Shown here: one piece after another, positions 25,430 through 35,582 of the stretch
Position numbering within the stretch: position 1 is the first letter of the stretch
Layout: each line of letters opens with the position of its first letter
Source: Stutzerimonas nitrititolerans
GTDB taxonomy: Bacteria > Pseudomonadota > Gammaproteobacteria > Pseudomonadales > Pseudomonadaceae
DNA length: 64,000 nt
Direction of reading: 5' to 3'
Assembly: GCF_003696285.1 (NCBI RefSeq)
Contig: NZ_RFFL01000003.1
Location: 299,221-363,220, forward strand
Translations under genes and position numbers: made by a program
Notes under the pieces: model-generated
Databases searched by the model: none
What the model saw: the letters and a program-made list of their open reading frames with translations, nothing else
Told to the model about the DNA's origin: nothing

Positions 25430-27976
25430 ATGGACAACGACATCGCCGAACGCCCGGAACTGAGCCACCTGCCTGGCGGGCTGCGGATACGCCTGCTGCC
25501 CCGGCGGCGCAGTTCCCAGGCCGCCGCACTGGTGCGGGTACACGCGGGCGCACACGATGCGCCGGCAGCCTATCCGGGGCTTGCGCATTTTCTCGAGCAT
25601 CTGCTGTTTCTCGGTAGCGATCGCTATCCGCCTGAACAGGGCCTGATGCCTTTCATACAGGGTTGCGGCGGGCAGCTGAATGCCTCCACCCGCGAGCGAC
25701 ACACCGATTTCTTCTTCCAGCTGCCGGCCGAGTTGCTGGAACAGGGCCTGCTTCGGCTGCTCGACATGCTGGCTCACCCGCTGCTCGATCCGGCCGCTCA
25801 GCTACGAGAGCGTGAGGTGTTGCAGGCCGAATACCTGGCCCGCGCCCAGGACAGCGAGACGCTCTGCGATGCCGCGCTGGGTACGCTGCTCGACGTCGAG
25901 CATCCCTTCGGCGGTTTCCACGCCGGCAACCGCGACAGCCTGCCGGTGGAAGCCGACGAATTTCAGCTGGCCCTGCGCGGCTATCATCGCCGTTTCTACC
26001 ACGCCGGGCAGATCGAACTGCTGCTGGCAGGGCCGCAAAGCGTCACGGAACTGCAGCGGCTATCGGAACTGGCGGCGCGCAACCTGCCTTCCGGCGCGTC
26101 GTTGGAGCGCGCCCCTGCGCCACTGCGTGCATCCGCATCCTGGCTGGATGTGCAGATCCCCAACGGGGCGCCCGGGCTGCACCTGTGCTTCGTGCTCGAC
26201 GAACTGCCCGAGGACAATGCCGTCGCGCTGGATTATCTGGCCACCTGGATAAGCTCGGAAATGCCCGGCAGTCTGCTGGCGAACCTGCGCGCCGAGAGTT
26301 TCTGCAACGGGCTGAAATGGCGAGAGCCCTACCGTTACGCCAATCAGGCCGTCGTGGTTCTCACGCTGCCGCTCACCGAGCGCGGACGGGCACAGCCTCA
26401 GGAAATCATTTCGAGGGTGTTGGGCTGGCTGACGTTCTTCGCCCGGGCCGGCATCCAGCGGCAAATCCGCGAGGAATACCGTTACATCCGGCTCAGGAGC
26501 CTGCAGGGTTTCACGCCGCTGGAGCAGCTGCGTTACTGGGCGGAACCTGCCGCGTGGTCGGCAGCCAGCGACAGCGATTCGTTGCAGCAGGCCTTCGATG
26601 CCCTGATGCGGCGGGTTTCTTCCTGCGAGCCCATCGTCCTCCTCACCGGTTCCGATGAACGCCCCGCGTTGGCCAGCAAGGGTTTCCCGGTACGCGCACG
26701 TCGGGAAGCGCCGCGCCGCATCGAACCATGCTCTTTCGACTGGCGCCTGCCCGAGCCGAATGCTTGGTTGAAGTCTCCGGCACCACAGGTGCCCGGGAGC
26801 GCCGCTGTCGAGTCATCCCTACGCTGGCGGGCTGGTGACTTCAATGGGCAGGGCGCGCTGTATCTGCGCTGGCAGTTCGCCGAAAAGCGTCCTTGCGCCG
26901 CGCTCTGGCATGCCCTGTGGTCCACGCTGCAACCCTGTCTATGGGCAGCGAAGCAGGCCGGCGTGACGCTTCGCTTCGAGGATTTCGGCCATGCCTGGTG
27001 CTTGAGCCTGCTGGGCTTCGCCGAGGCCTTTCCGCGTATCGTCGAGGACATCGGCAGGCTGCTGAACAACCCGCCATCCCAGGCCTTCGCCGAAGGCATT
27101 CGGCTCGCCGGCGAAGCAGGATGGTCGAGCGGTGACGAAATGCTGATCCGGCAGCTGATCCGGCAACTGCCACGACAACTCGGCCAGCGCGCCCCGGATC
27201 ACGAGGAGAAGGAACTGCGCCTCGATCGATCCGTGCTGCTGCACTGGCAAACGGCGCAGCGGGATGGGCTGGCGATGGGGTTTACAGGCGATCTGGCCGA
27301 TTCGCTCGCCGAAGCCATGAAAGCGATGCCCGGCTTGTCGGGTGATACGAACGATACGATCAGGCCGTTCGCTGGCCATCGCTGGCACGACGCAGGGCTG
27401 CGTGCAACCGATACCGCGGTGTTGCTGTTCTGCTCGCTGCCGGACGCCAACCCCGAGACGGAGGCCGGCTGGCGGTTGCTGGCGCGCCTGATGGAGGGGG
27501 ATTTCTTTCGCCGGCTGCGTGGCGAGCTGCAGCTGGGTTATGCGGTGTTTTGCGGCTTCCGCCAGATCGCGGGGCAGGGCGGAATACTTTTCGCGGTGCA
27601 GTCTCCCAAGGCTTCGGCGGCGGAAATCCTCGCTCACGTTGGCGCCTTCCTGGCGGATTTCACCCACCCGCTTTCTGACTTGCCAGCCGAACGAATGGCG
27701 CAGGCCGTGCAGGCGTCGACTGATCTTCTGTTCGACAATGAACCCGAAATCGCCATGGAGCGCACCTGGCAGAACCACCTGGCTGGCCAGCCAGAGGACC
27801 ATCCACAGCGCGTCGCGGCGGCACTGCGCAAGCTGCAACTGTCCGATCTGCAGGGGCAATTGCAGGCCTTGCGCGAAGCGGAGGGCGGCCGACTGGTGCT
27901 TGCCAACGCACCGCCCCCCAGCGAATGGACTCAGACGGTGCGCGAGAACCGTCCACGCTGTTCGCCGCCCAGGTAG
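25430..27976 (+). CDS. pqqF: PqqF-type M16 zinc peptidase
   Basis: 848 residues. Inverted zinc motif HFLEH (about residues 45-49) within YPGLAHFLEHLLFLGS, with the third zinc ligand expected in REREVLQAEYLAR (about 125). Length and sequence agree with PqqF, the peptidase thought to trim the modified PqqA peptide during pyrroloquinoline quinone synthesis; a general M16 insulinase-like peptidase is the alternative. The start MDNDIAERPELSHLPGGLRIRL is typical. No pqqABCDE genes are in the window. The 3' end overlaps the convergent hemN by 46 bp. Confidence 0.85.
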   Translation: MDNDIAERPELSHLPGGLRIRLLPRRRSSQAAALVRVHAGAHDAPAAYPGLAHFLEHLLFLGSDRYPPEQGLMPFIQGCGGQLNASTRERHTDFFFQLPAELLEQGLLRLLDMLAHPLLDPAAQLREREVLQAEYLARAQDSETLCDAALGTLLDVEHPFGGFHAGNRDSLPVEADEFQLALRGYHRRFYHAGQIELLLAGPQSVTELQRLSELAARNLPSGASLERAPAPLRASASWLDVQIPNGAPGLHLCFVLDELPEDNAVALDYLATWISSEMPGSLLANLRAESFCNGLKWREPYRYANQAVVVLTLPLTERGRAQPQEIISRVLGWLTFFARAGIQRQIREEYRYIRLRSLQGFTPLEQLRYWAEPAAWSAASDSDSLQQAFDALMRRVSSCEPIVLLTGSDERPALASKGFPVRARREAPRRIEPCSFDWRLPEPNAWLKSPAPQVPGSAAVESSLRWRAGDFNGQGALYLRWQFAEKRPCAALWHALWSTLQPCLWAAKQAGVTLRFEDFGHAWCLSLLGFAEAFPRIVEDIGRLLNNPPSQAFAEGIRLAGEAGWSSGDEMLIRQLIRQLPRQLGQRAPDHEEKELRLDRSVLLHWQTAQRDGLAMGFTGDLADSLAEAMKAMPGLSGDTNDTIRPFAGHRWHDAGLRATDTAVLLFCSLPDANPETEAGWRLLARLMEGDFFRRLRGELQLGYAVFCGFRQIAGQGGILFAVQSPKASAAEILAHVGAFLADFTHPLSDLPAERMAQAVQASTDLLFDNEPEIAMERTWQNHLAGQPEDHPQRVAAALRKLQLSDLQGQLQALREAEGGRLVLANAPPPSEWTQTVRENRPRCSPPR

Positions 27977-29319
27977 GCGTCGAACGCCATGGCGACGTTG
28001 CGCATCATCAGGTGGCCCTGGGGCAGCAGCACCAGCGAATCATCGCGAATCTCCACCAGGCCGTCGGCAACGTGCTCGGCCAGCTTGTCGAGCGATTCGG
28101 CGAAATAATCGCGGAAGACGATGCCGTAGCGCTTTTCCATCTCGCTGAAATCGATGCGGCCGTGGCACATCAGCGAGATGATCACGTCGCGACGCAGGCG
28201 ATCGTCCTCGCTGAGCTTGTAACCACGCTGCACCGGCAACATGCCTTCGTTCAGCCGCGCGTAGTACTGGGACAGCTCCTTCACGTTCTGGCTGTAGCTG
28301 TCGCCGACCTTGCCGATCGAAGAGATGCCCATGCCGATCAGGTCGCAATCGGCATGTGTGGAATAGCCCTGGAAGTTACGCTGCAGGGTGCCATTGGCGC
28401 GGGCCAGGGTCAGCTCGTCATCGGGCAGGGCGAAGTGATCCATGCCGATGTAGACGTAGCCGGCATCGGTGAGCCGCTTGATGGTCAGCTCGAGCAGTTC
28501 CAGCTTGCGCTCCGGCGGGGGCATGTCTTCGGGGCGGATCAGCTTCTGCGCGCGCACCAGGTCTGGCAGGTGTGCATAGCTGTAGGCCGCGATGCGATCC
28601 GGGCGGATGTCGATGATCTTGTCCAGCGTGGTGTTGAAGCTCTCGACCGTTTGCAGCGGCAGGCCGTAGATCAGGTCGACACTGATCGACTTGAATTTGG
28701 CCGCTCGCGCCGCCTCGACCAGCTCGCGGGTCTGCTCCTCGGTCTGGATGCGATTGACAGCGATCTGCACCTGCTCGTCGAAATCCTGAACGCCGAAACT
28801 CAGGCGATTGAAGCCCAGCTTGCGCAGTTCGTGAATCTGCTGGGGCGCGACGGTGCGGGGGTCGACTTCCAGTGAAAACTCGTGGCTGTCGCTGTCGTCC
28901 ATGTTGAACGCCTGGCGCAGCGTACTCATCAGATCGACCAGCTGCTCACTGGTCAGATAGGTCGGCGTACCGCCGCCCAGATGCAGCTGGGTCAGCTTGC
29001 GCGAGCGATCGAACAGGGCAGCCTGCATCTGGATTTCACGCTTGAGGTACTCGAGATACTCGACGGCACGCTCGGTCTTGTGGGTGATGATCTTGTTGCA
29101 GGCGCAGTAGTAGCAAAGGCTCTTGCAGAACGGAATGTGGATGTACACCGATAGCGGCTTGGGGGCCGGGGCCTCGTTGGTTTCCCGCGCGGCGCTGCGA
29201 TAGTCATCGATGGCGAAGGCCTGATGAAACTGCGGTGCGGTGGGGTAGGAGGTATAGCGAGGACCTGGACGGTCGTATTTCTCGACCAGGGCGCGGTTAA
29301 AGCTCGGCGTTTGGTCCAT
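27931..29319 (-). CDS. hemN: Oxygen-independent coproporphyrinogen III dehydrogenase
   Basis: 462 residues, radical SAM enzyme of haem synthesis used under low oxygen. The cluster motif CKSLCYYCAC (CX3CX2C plus the extra Cys of HemN) sits at about residues 65-74, preceded by SVYIHIPF. Further blocks: LHLGGGTPTYLT, EVDPRT, LSFGVQDFDEQVQ, GLPLQTVESF and the C-terminal GYSTHADCDLIGMGISSIG. Full length, so true HemN rather than the shorter HemW. An ANR-type half-site lies about 115 bp upstream. Confidence 0.95.
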   Translation of the reverse strand: MDQTPSFNRALVEKYDRPGPRYTSYPTAPQFHQAFAIDDYRSAARETNEAPAPKPLSVYIHIPFCKSLCYYCACNKIITHKTERAVEYLEYLKREIQMQAALFDRSRKLTQLHLGGGTPTYLTSEQLVDLMSTLRQAFNMDDSDSHEFSLEVDPRTVAPQQIHELRKLGFNRLSFGVQDFDEQVQIAVNRIQTEEQTRELVEAARAAKFKSISVDLIYGLPLQTVESFNTTLDKIIDIRPDRIAAYSYAHLPDLVRAQKLIRPEDMPPPERKLELLELTIKRLTDAGYVYIGMDHFALPDDELTLARANGTLQRNFQGYSTHADCDLIGMGISSIGKVGDSYSQNVKELSQYYARLNEGMLPVQRGYKLSEDDRLRRDVIISLMCHGRIDFSEMEKRYGIVFRDYFAESLDKLAEHVADGLVEIRDDSLVLLPQGHLMMRNVAMAFDAYLGGEQRGRFSRTV

Positions 29320-29434
29320 GTCAGGGGATCACCTTGGAGGTTGAAAGGGAGAGCGCCATGCTGCATCCGGGCTCTGCGCGGCTCAGCATGCGATGCGATA
29401 GGCGAATTATCGACGATTCTAGCCCAGGCGCCGG

Positions 29435-29448
29435 CTGTTTCAGATCAA
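29435..29448 (-). promoter_or_regulatory. Possible ANR/FNR box upstream of hemN
   Basis: On the minus strand the sequence reads TTGATCTGAAACAG; the first half TTGAT is perfect and the second half matches 3 of 5 positions of the TTGAT-N4-ATCAA consensus. hemN is a known ANR target in pseudomonads, so the position is sensible, but the site is imperfect. Confidence 0.35.
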
Positions 29449-29536
29449 GAACACTGCGGTTTGCTCGGATGAGCCGCCCGGCGCGATGGGAATGCCCGAG
29501 TGGCAGGCCGACCTGCTGAGGCCGGCCTGTCATCCG

Positions 29537-31171
29537 CTACAGCCTGAACTGGCTCACCAGCCTGTTCAGTTCGGCCGCCAGCTGCACCAGCTCGTCGCTG
29601 ATCCGTGCGGTCTGCTGGGCATCCGTGGAGGTGGTATCGGCGATCATGCTGATCGTGGTGATGTTGCGGTTGATCTCCTCGGCCACTGCGCTCTGCTCCT
29701 CGGCCGCCGTGGCGATCTGGGTGTTCATGTCGTTGATGGTGCCGACTTCGCCGGCGATCACGGTCAGGCTCTGGGCCGCCTTGGCCACGCATTCGGAACC
29801 GGCATGGGCACGAACCTGCGCACCCTCCATAGCCTTCACCGCATTGCGCACGCCGTTTTGCAGCTGCTCGATGGTCTGCTGGATTTCCTCGGTGGATTTC
29901 TGCGTGCGCGAGGCGAGGGTGCGCACCTCATCGGCCACCACCGCGAAACCGCGCCCCTGCTCGCCGGCACGGGCCGCCTCGATGGCGGCGTTGAGCGCGA
30001 GCAGATTGGTCTGCTCGGCGATGCCATTGATCACGCCCAGTACCATGCCGATGCTGGCGCTGTCGTCTTCGACCCGCTTGATGACCTGCGCCGCGTTCTC
30101 GATGTCGCGAATCAACACCTCGATGCCATCCAGCGCCTCGGTCGCCACCTTGACGCCGGCCTTGGATTCTTCGTCCGCTCCGCTGGAGGCCGAGGCCGTT
30201 TGCGTCGCGTGACGGGCGACTTCCTGCACGGTAGCGCTCATTTCGTTCATCGCCGAGGCAACCATGTCGGTTTCACTGCGCTGCTCGATGACCGCGCCGT
30301 GGGTCTTTTCCGCAACGCTGGAGACGCGATCGGACACTTCACCGAGCTGACGCGTCACGCCGGCCACGGCCTCGAGACTGTCGCGGAACTTGCCGATCAT
30401 GCGGTTGAAGGCGTGGCCCATCGCGCCCACCTCGTCTTCGGCACGGATCACCACGGCGCGGCTCAGGTCCTCATGGGCGGTCATTTCCTCCATGGTGTGA
30501 CGCATGGCATTGATGCGGCTGATGACCACGCGGCGGATGATGTAGCTCATCACCAGCAGTCCGGCGAGCAGCAGCAGCAGCTGGATACCGGCGGAAACCA
30601 GGATGTTGCGGTCTACCTCGCCGTCCAGCGCGGACAGGTCATAGGTGATGCGCACCGCGCCCATGACCGCATCCTCAGGCACCTGGTGGCAGGTAAGACA
30701 GTTGGTGCCGCGGTAGTCCTTCTCGGCGTGGATCGGGTTGATCACCGTCAGAACGCGGCCCTGTTTGCCCTCGGTCACCTCCATGATGGCTTCGCCGGCC
30801 AGGGCGCGTCGATCCAGCAGATCGGCAGGGGCCTGGTGCTCGAAACCGGGGCCGAAGACCTTGCTGACCAGATCGCCACGCACGATGCGAGCATCGATGA
30901 CGCCCGGGCGGGCGAGGATCTTGTTTCGCAGCACCTCCCGCTGGGCCATGGTGCCGGTCAGCATCATGGTGTTGATGCTGTCGAAATAGGAGTCCGCGGC
31001 GTCCTTGGTCTGCTGCTCGACCACTTGCAGCACGAGACGCTTTTCGGTGACGGCGGCATAGAGCAACGAAGCCGAGAGCACCAGAGCGAAGACTACCAAC
31101 AGGGCCAGGTTGATCTTGGCCTGGATAGATATTTGCCGAGTCGCGGGAGTCGCGGAAATGCTGCTGTTCAT
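29537..31171 (-). CDS. Methyl-accepting chemotaxis protein with CxxCH-containing sensor domain
   Basis: 544 residues from [13 protein letters not shown] (an in-frame ATG 45 bp upstream is possible). First membrane segment at about 19-42 ([21 protein letters not shown]), a periplasmic domain of about 150 residues, second membrane segment ([21 protein letters not shown]), HAMP, then the signalling domain with the hairpin tip [20 protein letters not shown], followed by [15 protein letters not shown]. The periplasmic domain contains [17 protein letters not shown], a c-type haem attachment motif, so this receptor may sense redox state, oxygen or NO through bound haem. Stands alone; no che genes nearby. 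Confidence 0.9.
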   Translation of the reverse strand: MNSSISATPATRQISIQAKINLALLVVFALVLSASLLYAAVTEKRLVLQVVEQQTKDAADSYFDSINTMMLTGTMAQREVLRNKILARPGVIDARIVRGDLVSKVFGPGFEHQAPADLLDRRALAGEAIMEVTEGKQGRVLTVINPIHAEKDYRGTNCLTCHQVPEDAVMGAVRITYDLSALDGEVDRNILVSAGIQLLLLLAGLLVMSYIIRRVVISRINAMRHTMEEMTAHEDLSRAVVIRAEDEVGAMGHAFNRMIGKFRDSLEAVAGVTRQLGEVSDRVSSVAEKTHGAVIEQRSETDMVASAMNEMSATVQEVARHATQTASASSGADEESKAGVKVATEALDGIEVLIRDIENAAQVIKRVEDDSASIGMVLGVINGIAEQTNLLALNAAIEAARAGEQGRGFAVVADEVRTLASRTQKSTEEIQQTIEQLQNGVRNAVKAMEGAQVRAHAGSECVAKAAQSLTVIAGEVGTINDMNTQIATAAEEQSAVAEEINRNITTISMIADTTSTDAQQTARISDELVQLAAELNRLVSQFRL

Positions 31172-31748
31172 CGTTTTCCTTAGATATCGACTGCCAAGCG
31201 TGGCCCCATGGCTCACTGCTTCGTGCCGTACATCAGTCTGTCATCCGAGGCGTCTGAAGGAGCCCGGTATACGAAGGGGTATCGGCCGAATAACCTTTTC
31301 CTTTAAGTGGTCTTATATTCGACCCGAATGATAGCCAAGTGCCATCTATCGAAGTGAATACATAGTATGAGCAGGCGCTTTCCGAAGCCTCCGCCAGGCA
31401 ACGATTGCGTCTTTTATTCGCCTATTGAATGACATGGATCAGTTATTCGGCTTTTTGCCGGCCTGAGCAGCTTGACAGTGCCGATTGCATCTTTCCGATA
31501 AATTATCGTCAGCCGCGATGTCGGCAGCTCTTGGCTTTCGGAACGCGCCGCGTCACGCTATGCCGGTCAACTACCGCCAGTCGTCTCGTTCACCCAAATT
31601 TCATTCTGGTACGCGGAGCGAAGCGCGAACCCCTCGGGGATTCAATGGTCGTAGCCTCTGCGTCGGGCTGCCGACGGGGCGGGCAGGACAACGGCTATCG
31701 ATGTCAGGGCTGCGCAGCAACCGGAACCCTTTTTCTTCAAGGACTCAC
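31172..31748. other. 577-bp intergenic region between the chemoreceptor and galU
   Basis: Holds the divergent promoters of the chemoreceptor (minus strand) and galU (plus strand). It is more AT-rich than the neighbouring genes up to about 31,510. The galU frame stays open upstream to 31,485, but the translated stretch (Arg/Ser-rich) resembles no protein I know, and galU has its normal N-terminus at 31,749. Apart from the promoter-like sequence at 31,472 I see no gene here. Confidence 0.5.
31472..31502 (+). promoter_or_regulatory. Candidate sigma-70 promoter for galU
   Basis: TTGACA (31472-31477) followed after 19 bp by GATAAA (31497-31502), which sits in the perfect palindrome CGATAAATTATCG (31496-31508). 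It would give a leader of about 240 nt before galU. Confidence 0.4.
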
Positions 31749-32588
31749 ATGATCAAGAAATGCCTTTTTCCTGCGGCCGGATATGGCACGCGATTCCTTC
31801 CTGCAACCAAGGCGATGCCCAAGGAAATGCTGCCGGTAGTGAACAAACCCCTGATTCAGTATGGGGTCGAAGAGGCATTGGCGGCAGGACTCAACCAGAT
31901 TGCCGTGGTCACCGGCCGAGGCAAGCGTTCGCTGGAAGACCACTTCGACATCAGCTACGAGCTCGAACACCAGATTCGCAACACCGACAAGGAGAAATAC
32001 CTGGTCGGCATCCGCCGCCTCATCGACGAGTGCAGCTTTTCCTATACCCGCCAGGTGGAAATGAAAGGGCTTGGCCACGCCATTCTCAGCGGCCGCCCGC
32101 TGATCGGTGACGAGCCGTTCGCCGTGGTACTGGCCGATGACCTGTGCATCAACCTCGACGGCGATCCGGTGCTGGCGCAGATGGTCAAGCTGTACAACCA
32201 GTTCCGCTGCTCCATCGTCGCGATCCAGGAAGTCCCGCCGGAGGAGACCAGCAAGTACGGTGTGATCGCCGGCGAGATGATCCGCGACGACATCTACCGC
32301 GTCAGTCACATGGTCGAGAAGCCCAAGCCCGAAGATGCACCTTCCAATCTCGCCATCATTGGCCGCTACATCCTGACGCCGGACATCTTCGAGCTGATCG
32401 AGCAGACCGAGCCCGGCAAGGGCGGTGAAATCCAGATCACCGACGCACTGATGCGCCAGGCCCAGGACGGTTGCGTGCTGGCGTACAAGTTCAAGGGACA
32501 GCGGTTCGATTGCGGTAGCGCCGAGGGTTACATCGAGGCGACCAACTTCTGCTACGAAAACTTCTACCTCACCGGCAAGGCATTCTGA
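31749..32588 (+). CDS. galU: UTP-glucose-1-phosphate uridylyltransferase
   Basis: 279 residues. Makes UDP-glucose for envelope polysaccharides. The nucleotide-binding start is KKCLFPAAGYGTRFLPATKAMPK (recognisable by GYGTRFLPATKA), then NKPLIQYGVEEA, VTGRGKRSLEDHFD, KGLGHAILSGRPLIGDEPF, VLADDLC, GVIAGEMI, VEKPKPEDAPSNLAI and the C-terminal GQRFDCGSAEGYIEATNF. Length and motifs are those of GalU. Ends in a hairpin at 32,596. Confidence 0.96.
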   Translation: MIKKCLFPAAGYGTRFLPATKAMPKEMLPVVNKPLIQYGVEEALAAGLNQIAVVTGRGKRSLEDHFDISYELEHQIRNTDKEKYLVGIRRLIDECSFSYTRQVEMKGLGHAILSGRPLIGDEPFAVVLADDLCINLDGDPVLAQMVKLYNQFRCSIVAIQEVPPEETSKYGVIAGEMIRDDIYRVSHMVEKPKPEDAPSNLAIIGRYILTPDIFELIEQTEPGKGGEIQITDALMRQAQDGCVLAYKFKGQRFDCGSAEGYIEATNFCYENFYLTGKAF

Positions 32589-32595
32589 GCGGCTC

Positions 32596-32615
32596 GGGCC
32601 GCCTTCGGGTGGCCC
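32596..32615 (+). terminator. Hairpin after galU
   Basis: GGGCCGCC (32596-32603), loop TTCG, GGTGGCCC (32608-32615); a stable stem with one G-T pair and a UUCG tetraloop, 8 bp after the galU stop. No T-run follows. Confidence 0.5.
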
Positions 32616-32669
32616 ATTGGAACGCCCGCCTGGAAAGCGGCCTCAGCACCTCCGCTGCGGCCGTCTCGC

Positions 32670-33092
32670 TTACGGACTTGGCAATTCCTCGGCACCCGGC
32701 CCCAATGGCTGGCCGTAGCTGAACTCCACGTAATTTCCCGCCGGATCACGCAACCCACAGTAGTACCCGACCGGATAGGGCTCGTCGCGCGGCTCCCAGA
32801 TCAGGCAGCCAGCCTGGCGCGCCCGTGCAGCCAGGGCATCGACCTCGCTGCGGCTGGACAGCGCGAAGCCGAAATGGCTGTAGTCGTTCTCGGCCAGCGC
32901 CCGATCCGTCCCGCCCGGCATGATGACGAAGATGAATGTCCGCTCCTTCCCTGGCTCGGCCATCCAGACGATGCGTGAACCTTTCCCGGGGCGTTCGTGG
33001 AATACCCGCATGCCGCAGAAGTCGGCATAGAACTCGACGCAGGCGTCCAGGTCGGGAACATGCAGGGCGAGATGGGTTAGGGTAGGGCGCAT
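32670..33092 (-). CDS. VOC superfamily (glyoxalase-like) protein
   Basis: 140 residues, two beta-alpha-beta-beta-beta repeats. Likely metal ligands are the His in [10 protein letters not shown] (about 8), the His in YSHFGFAL (about 72) and the Glu in NYVEFSYG (about 124), the layout of glyoxalase I and extradiol-type metalloenzymes. It could be a lactoylglutathione lyase; divergent orientation from the glutathione reductase gene, with start codons 71 bp apart, supports a glutathione link, but VOC proteins have many functions. Confidence 0.72.
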   Translation of the reverse strand: MRPTLTHLALHVPDLDACVEFYADFCGMRVFHERPGKGSRIVWMAEPGKERTFIFVIMPGGTDRALAENDYSHFGFALSSRSEVDALAARARQAGCLIWEPRDEPYPVGYYCGLRDPAGNYVEFSYGQPLGPGAEELPSP

Positions 33093-33163
33093 ACGACACT
33101 CCGGTGGTGAGCGGGCGAAATGCCTCGGTTATGCTGTACGTTCCTGACAGGAGACAACTGCTA

Positions 33164-34522
33164 ATGGCTTACGACTTCGATCTTTTCGTCATCGGTGCCG
33201 GCTCGGGTGGCGTGCGTGCCGCGCGTTTCGCCGCCAGTTACGGTGCGCGGGTGGCAGTGGCGGAGAGTCGCTACCTCGGCGGAACCTGCGTCAACGTCGG
33301 TTGCGTGCCGAAGAAACTGCTGGTGTACGGCGCCCATTACGCCGAGGACATCGAACAGGCGCAGGGTTTCGGCTGGACCGTAGACAACAAGACGTTCGAC
33401 TGGAAGACCCTGATCGCCAACAAGAACCGCGAGATCGAGCGGCTCAACGGCATCTACAAGAACCTGCTGGTCGACAGCGGCGTCACCCTGTTGCAAGCCC
33501 ACGCACGTCTGGTCGATGCCCATACCGTGGAAGTAGCGGGCACGCGATACAGTGCCGAGCACATCCTGGTCGCGACCGGTGGCTGGCCCCACGTCCCAGA
33601 CTTTCCGGGCAACGAGCATGTGATCACCTCCAACGAAGCCTTCTACCTCGACGCGCTACCACGTCGTGTGCTGGTCGTCGGCGGTGGCTACATCGCCGTG
33701 GAGTTCGCTTCCATCTTCCATGGCTGCGGCGCCGAGACCCAACTGTTGTATCGCGGCGAGCTGTTCATGCGCGGCTTCGATGGCTCGCTGCGCGATCACC
33801 TGAAGGACGAGATGATCAAGAAGGGCGTCGACCTGCAGTTCAACGCTGACATCGCGCGTATCGATAAACAAGCGGATGGCAGCCTGCTGGCCACGCTGAA
33901 GGACGGCCGCACCCTGGCCGCAGACTGCATCTTCTACGCCACCGGGCGCAGGCCGATGCTGGATAACCTCGGCCTGGACCAACTGGATATCGCGCTGGAT
34001 AAGCGGGGCTTTATCGAGGTGGATGACCGCTATCGCACCTCAGTGCCTTCGATTCTCGCCATTGGCGACGTAATCGGACGCGTGCAGCTCACCCCGGTCG
34101 CCCTGGCCGAAGGCATGGCCGTGGCGCGGCAACTGTTCAAGCCGGAGGAATATCGACCGGTGGATTACAACACCATCGCCACCGCGGTGTTCAGCCTGCC
34201 CAACGTGGCCACGGTCGGCCTCACCGAAGAGCAGGCCCGCGAGCAGGGCCACAAGGTCGTGCTGTTCGAAAGCCGCTTCCGGCCGATGAAGCTGACCATG
34301 ACCCAAAGCCTGGAACGCAGCCTGATGAAGCTCGTCGTCGATGCCAAGACCGACAAGGTGCTGGGCTGCCACATGGCGGGGCCTGATGCGGGAGAGATCA
34401 TGCAGGGCCTGGCCGTGGCGCTGAAGGCCGGCGCCACCAAGCGCGTCTTCGACGAGACGATCGGCATTCACCCGACGGCGGCCGAAGAGTTCGTCACCAT
34501 GCGCACGCCAACCGGTATCTGA
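33164..34522 (+). CDS. gor: Glutathione-disulphide reductase
   Basis: 452 residues, FAD/NAD(P)H flavoprotein. N-terminal FAD site [16 protein letters not shown], redox-active disulphide [15 protein letters not shown] (Cys about 42 and 47), NADP site [15 protein letters not shown] followed by arginines expected for NADPH, then [28 protein letters not shown] and the C-terminal catalytic His in [12 protein letters not shown]. Start 33164 follows AGGAG by 12 bp. Reduces glutathione disulphide in the cytoplasm. The upstream open frame to 33104 adds nothing family-like. Confidence 0.93.
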   Translation: MAYDFDLFVIGAGSGGVRAARFAASYGARVAVAESRYLGGTCVNVGCVPKKLLVYGAHYAEDIEQAQGFGWTVDNKTFDWKTLIANKNREIERLNGIYKNLLVDSGVTLLQAHARLVDAHTVEVAGTRYSAEHILVATGGWPHVPDFPGNEHVITSNEAFYLDALPRRVLVVGGGYIAVEFASIFHGCGAETQLLYRGELFMRGFDGSLRDHLKDEMIKKGVDLQFNADIARIDKQADGSLLATLKDGRTLAADCIFYATGRRPMLDNLGLDQLDIALDKRGFIEVDDRYRTSVPSILAIGDVIGRVQLTPVALAEGMAVARQLFKPEEYRPVDYNTIATAVFSLPNVATVGLTEEQAREQGHKVVLFESRFRPMKLTMTQSLERSLMKLVVDAKTDKVLGCHMAGPDAGEIMQGLAVALKAGATKRVFDETIGIHPTAAEEFVTMRTPTGI

Positions 34523-34577
34523 CGTAGGCAGCCGAGGAAGGGAGCAGGGCAGCCAGGTTGGTGCCCTGCGAAGTGTT

Positions 34578-35087
34578 TCAGTGATGCATATGGGAGTCGC
34601 CGTGACCCTGCGGCGGCTGCTCCTGAACCGAAACCTCCACGGTTACCTCACCCGCCTTCTCGAAGATCAGCGTCAGCGGAAAATGGTCGCCCGCAGCCAG
34701 CGGCTCGCTCAGCTTGAACAGCATCACATGATGGCCGCCCGGCTCGAACTCCACCTGCCCGTCAGCCGGTACGTCGACGGCTTCGACCTGCTCCATGCGC
34801 ATCATGTCGCCTTCGTGAACATGGGTGTGCAGTTCCGCTCTTTCGGCCCGCGTCGTATGCGCGCCGGTCAGGCGATCAGCCTGGCCCGTGGGGTTGTGCA
34901 AACTGAAGTAGACCGCGCCGGTGGGAGCGCTGGGCGGCATGGCGCGGGACCACACCTGGGTGATATCCATCGTCTGCGCCTCGCTCGCATGGGAATGAGC
35001 GTGGGTGTGATCGTTGGCTACGGCGGTCAGGCTGGCGGTGCCAAGCAGGAAGGTAGCTACCAGGCGAAGCAACATGGGCATCTCCAA
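34578..35087 (-). CDS. Periplasmic copper chaperone, PCu(A)C family
   Basis: 169 residues. Signal peptide MLLRLVATFLLGTASLTAVA with the mature His-rich start NDHTHAHSHAS; the ATG at 35078 (MLLRL) is an alternative start. Copper-binding pattern of the family: H-x-H-x-H-E-G-D-MMRM, then GGHHVMLFKL about 30 residues later, and a His-rich tail HGDSHMHH. These proteins bind Cu(I) and help deliver it to the CuA site of cytochrome oxidase. Monocistronic and convergent with gor. Confidence 0.88.
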   Translation of the reverse strand: MEMPMLLRLVATFLLGTASLTAVANDHTHAHSHASEAQTMDITQVWSRAMPPSAPTGAVYFSLHNPTGQADRLTGAHTTRAERAELHTHVHEGDMMRMEQVEAVDVPADGQVEFEPGGHHVMLFKLSEPLAAGDHFPLTLIFEKAGEVTVEVSVQEQPPQGHGDSHMHH

Positions 35088-35219
35088 TACTCCAAGTTTT
35101 CAAGTGACGGAACATTAGCAGCGAAGTGCAGCGGCGTCATGGCCAAGCTGGGAACCTGCGCCGCCTCGGCGTTTCTGTTTGAATGAGGCACCGACCATAA
35201 AGCCCGGAGATTCACCCCA

Positions 35220-35582
35220 ATGCAACGTAGCCGCTGGAGTCACCGGTTACTGTCTGGCGGGCAAGAGCCCGATCCACGTTTCACCCTGGCCAACGAACGT
35301 ACCTTCCTCGCCTGGATCCGCACATCGTTGGCGCTGCTGGCCGGCGGCGTTGCCGTCGAGGCCTTCGCGACGGAAATCTTCTCGCTGGAAATACGCAAGG
35401 CGCTGTCGATCACGCTCCTGCTGCTGGCCATGTTCATCAGCGCCAGCGCCTGCATTCGCTGGCTGAACATCGAACGCGCCATGCGCCACAAGCGGCCCTT
35501 GCCGTTTCCCTTGCTGATTCCTGCATTGTCCGTAGGCGGCACGCTGGTGACCCTGGTACTGATCAGCCTCGTGGCGTTGTGA
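35220..35582 (+). CDS. DUF202 (YidH) family inner-membrane protein
   Basis: 120 residues with three hydrophobic segments (about 38-58, 68-86, 95-118). The family signature LANERTFLAWIRTSLALLAGGVAVE is near residue 22; only LANERTFLAWIRTS need be quoted as diagnostic. Function unknown; members resemble the VTC/YidH membrane domain. The stop overlaps the start of a second DUF202 gene, so the two probably form a complex or a divided unit. Confidence 0.85.
   Translation: MQRSRWSHRLLSGGQEPDPRFTLANERTFLAWIRTSLALLAGGVAVEAFATEIFSLEIRKALSITLLLLAMFISASACIRWLNIERAMRHKRPLPFPLLIPALSVGGTLVTLVLISLVAL

Noticed and set aside
34581..35186. Open frame of 201 codons opposite the copper chaperone gene
   Set aside because: Antisense to a gene with a signal peptide and clear copper ligands; the translation is Leu/Ala/Arg-rich without features.
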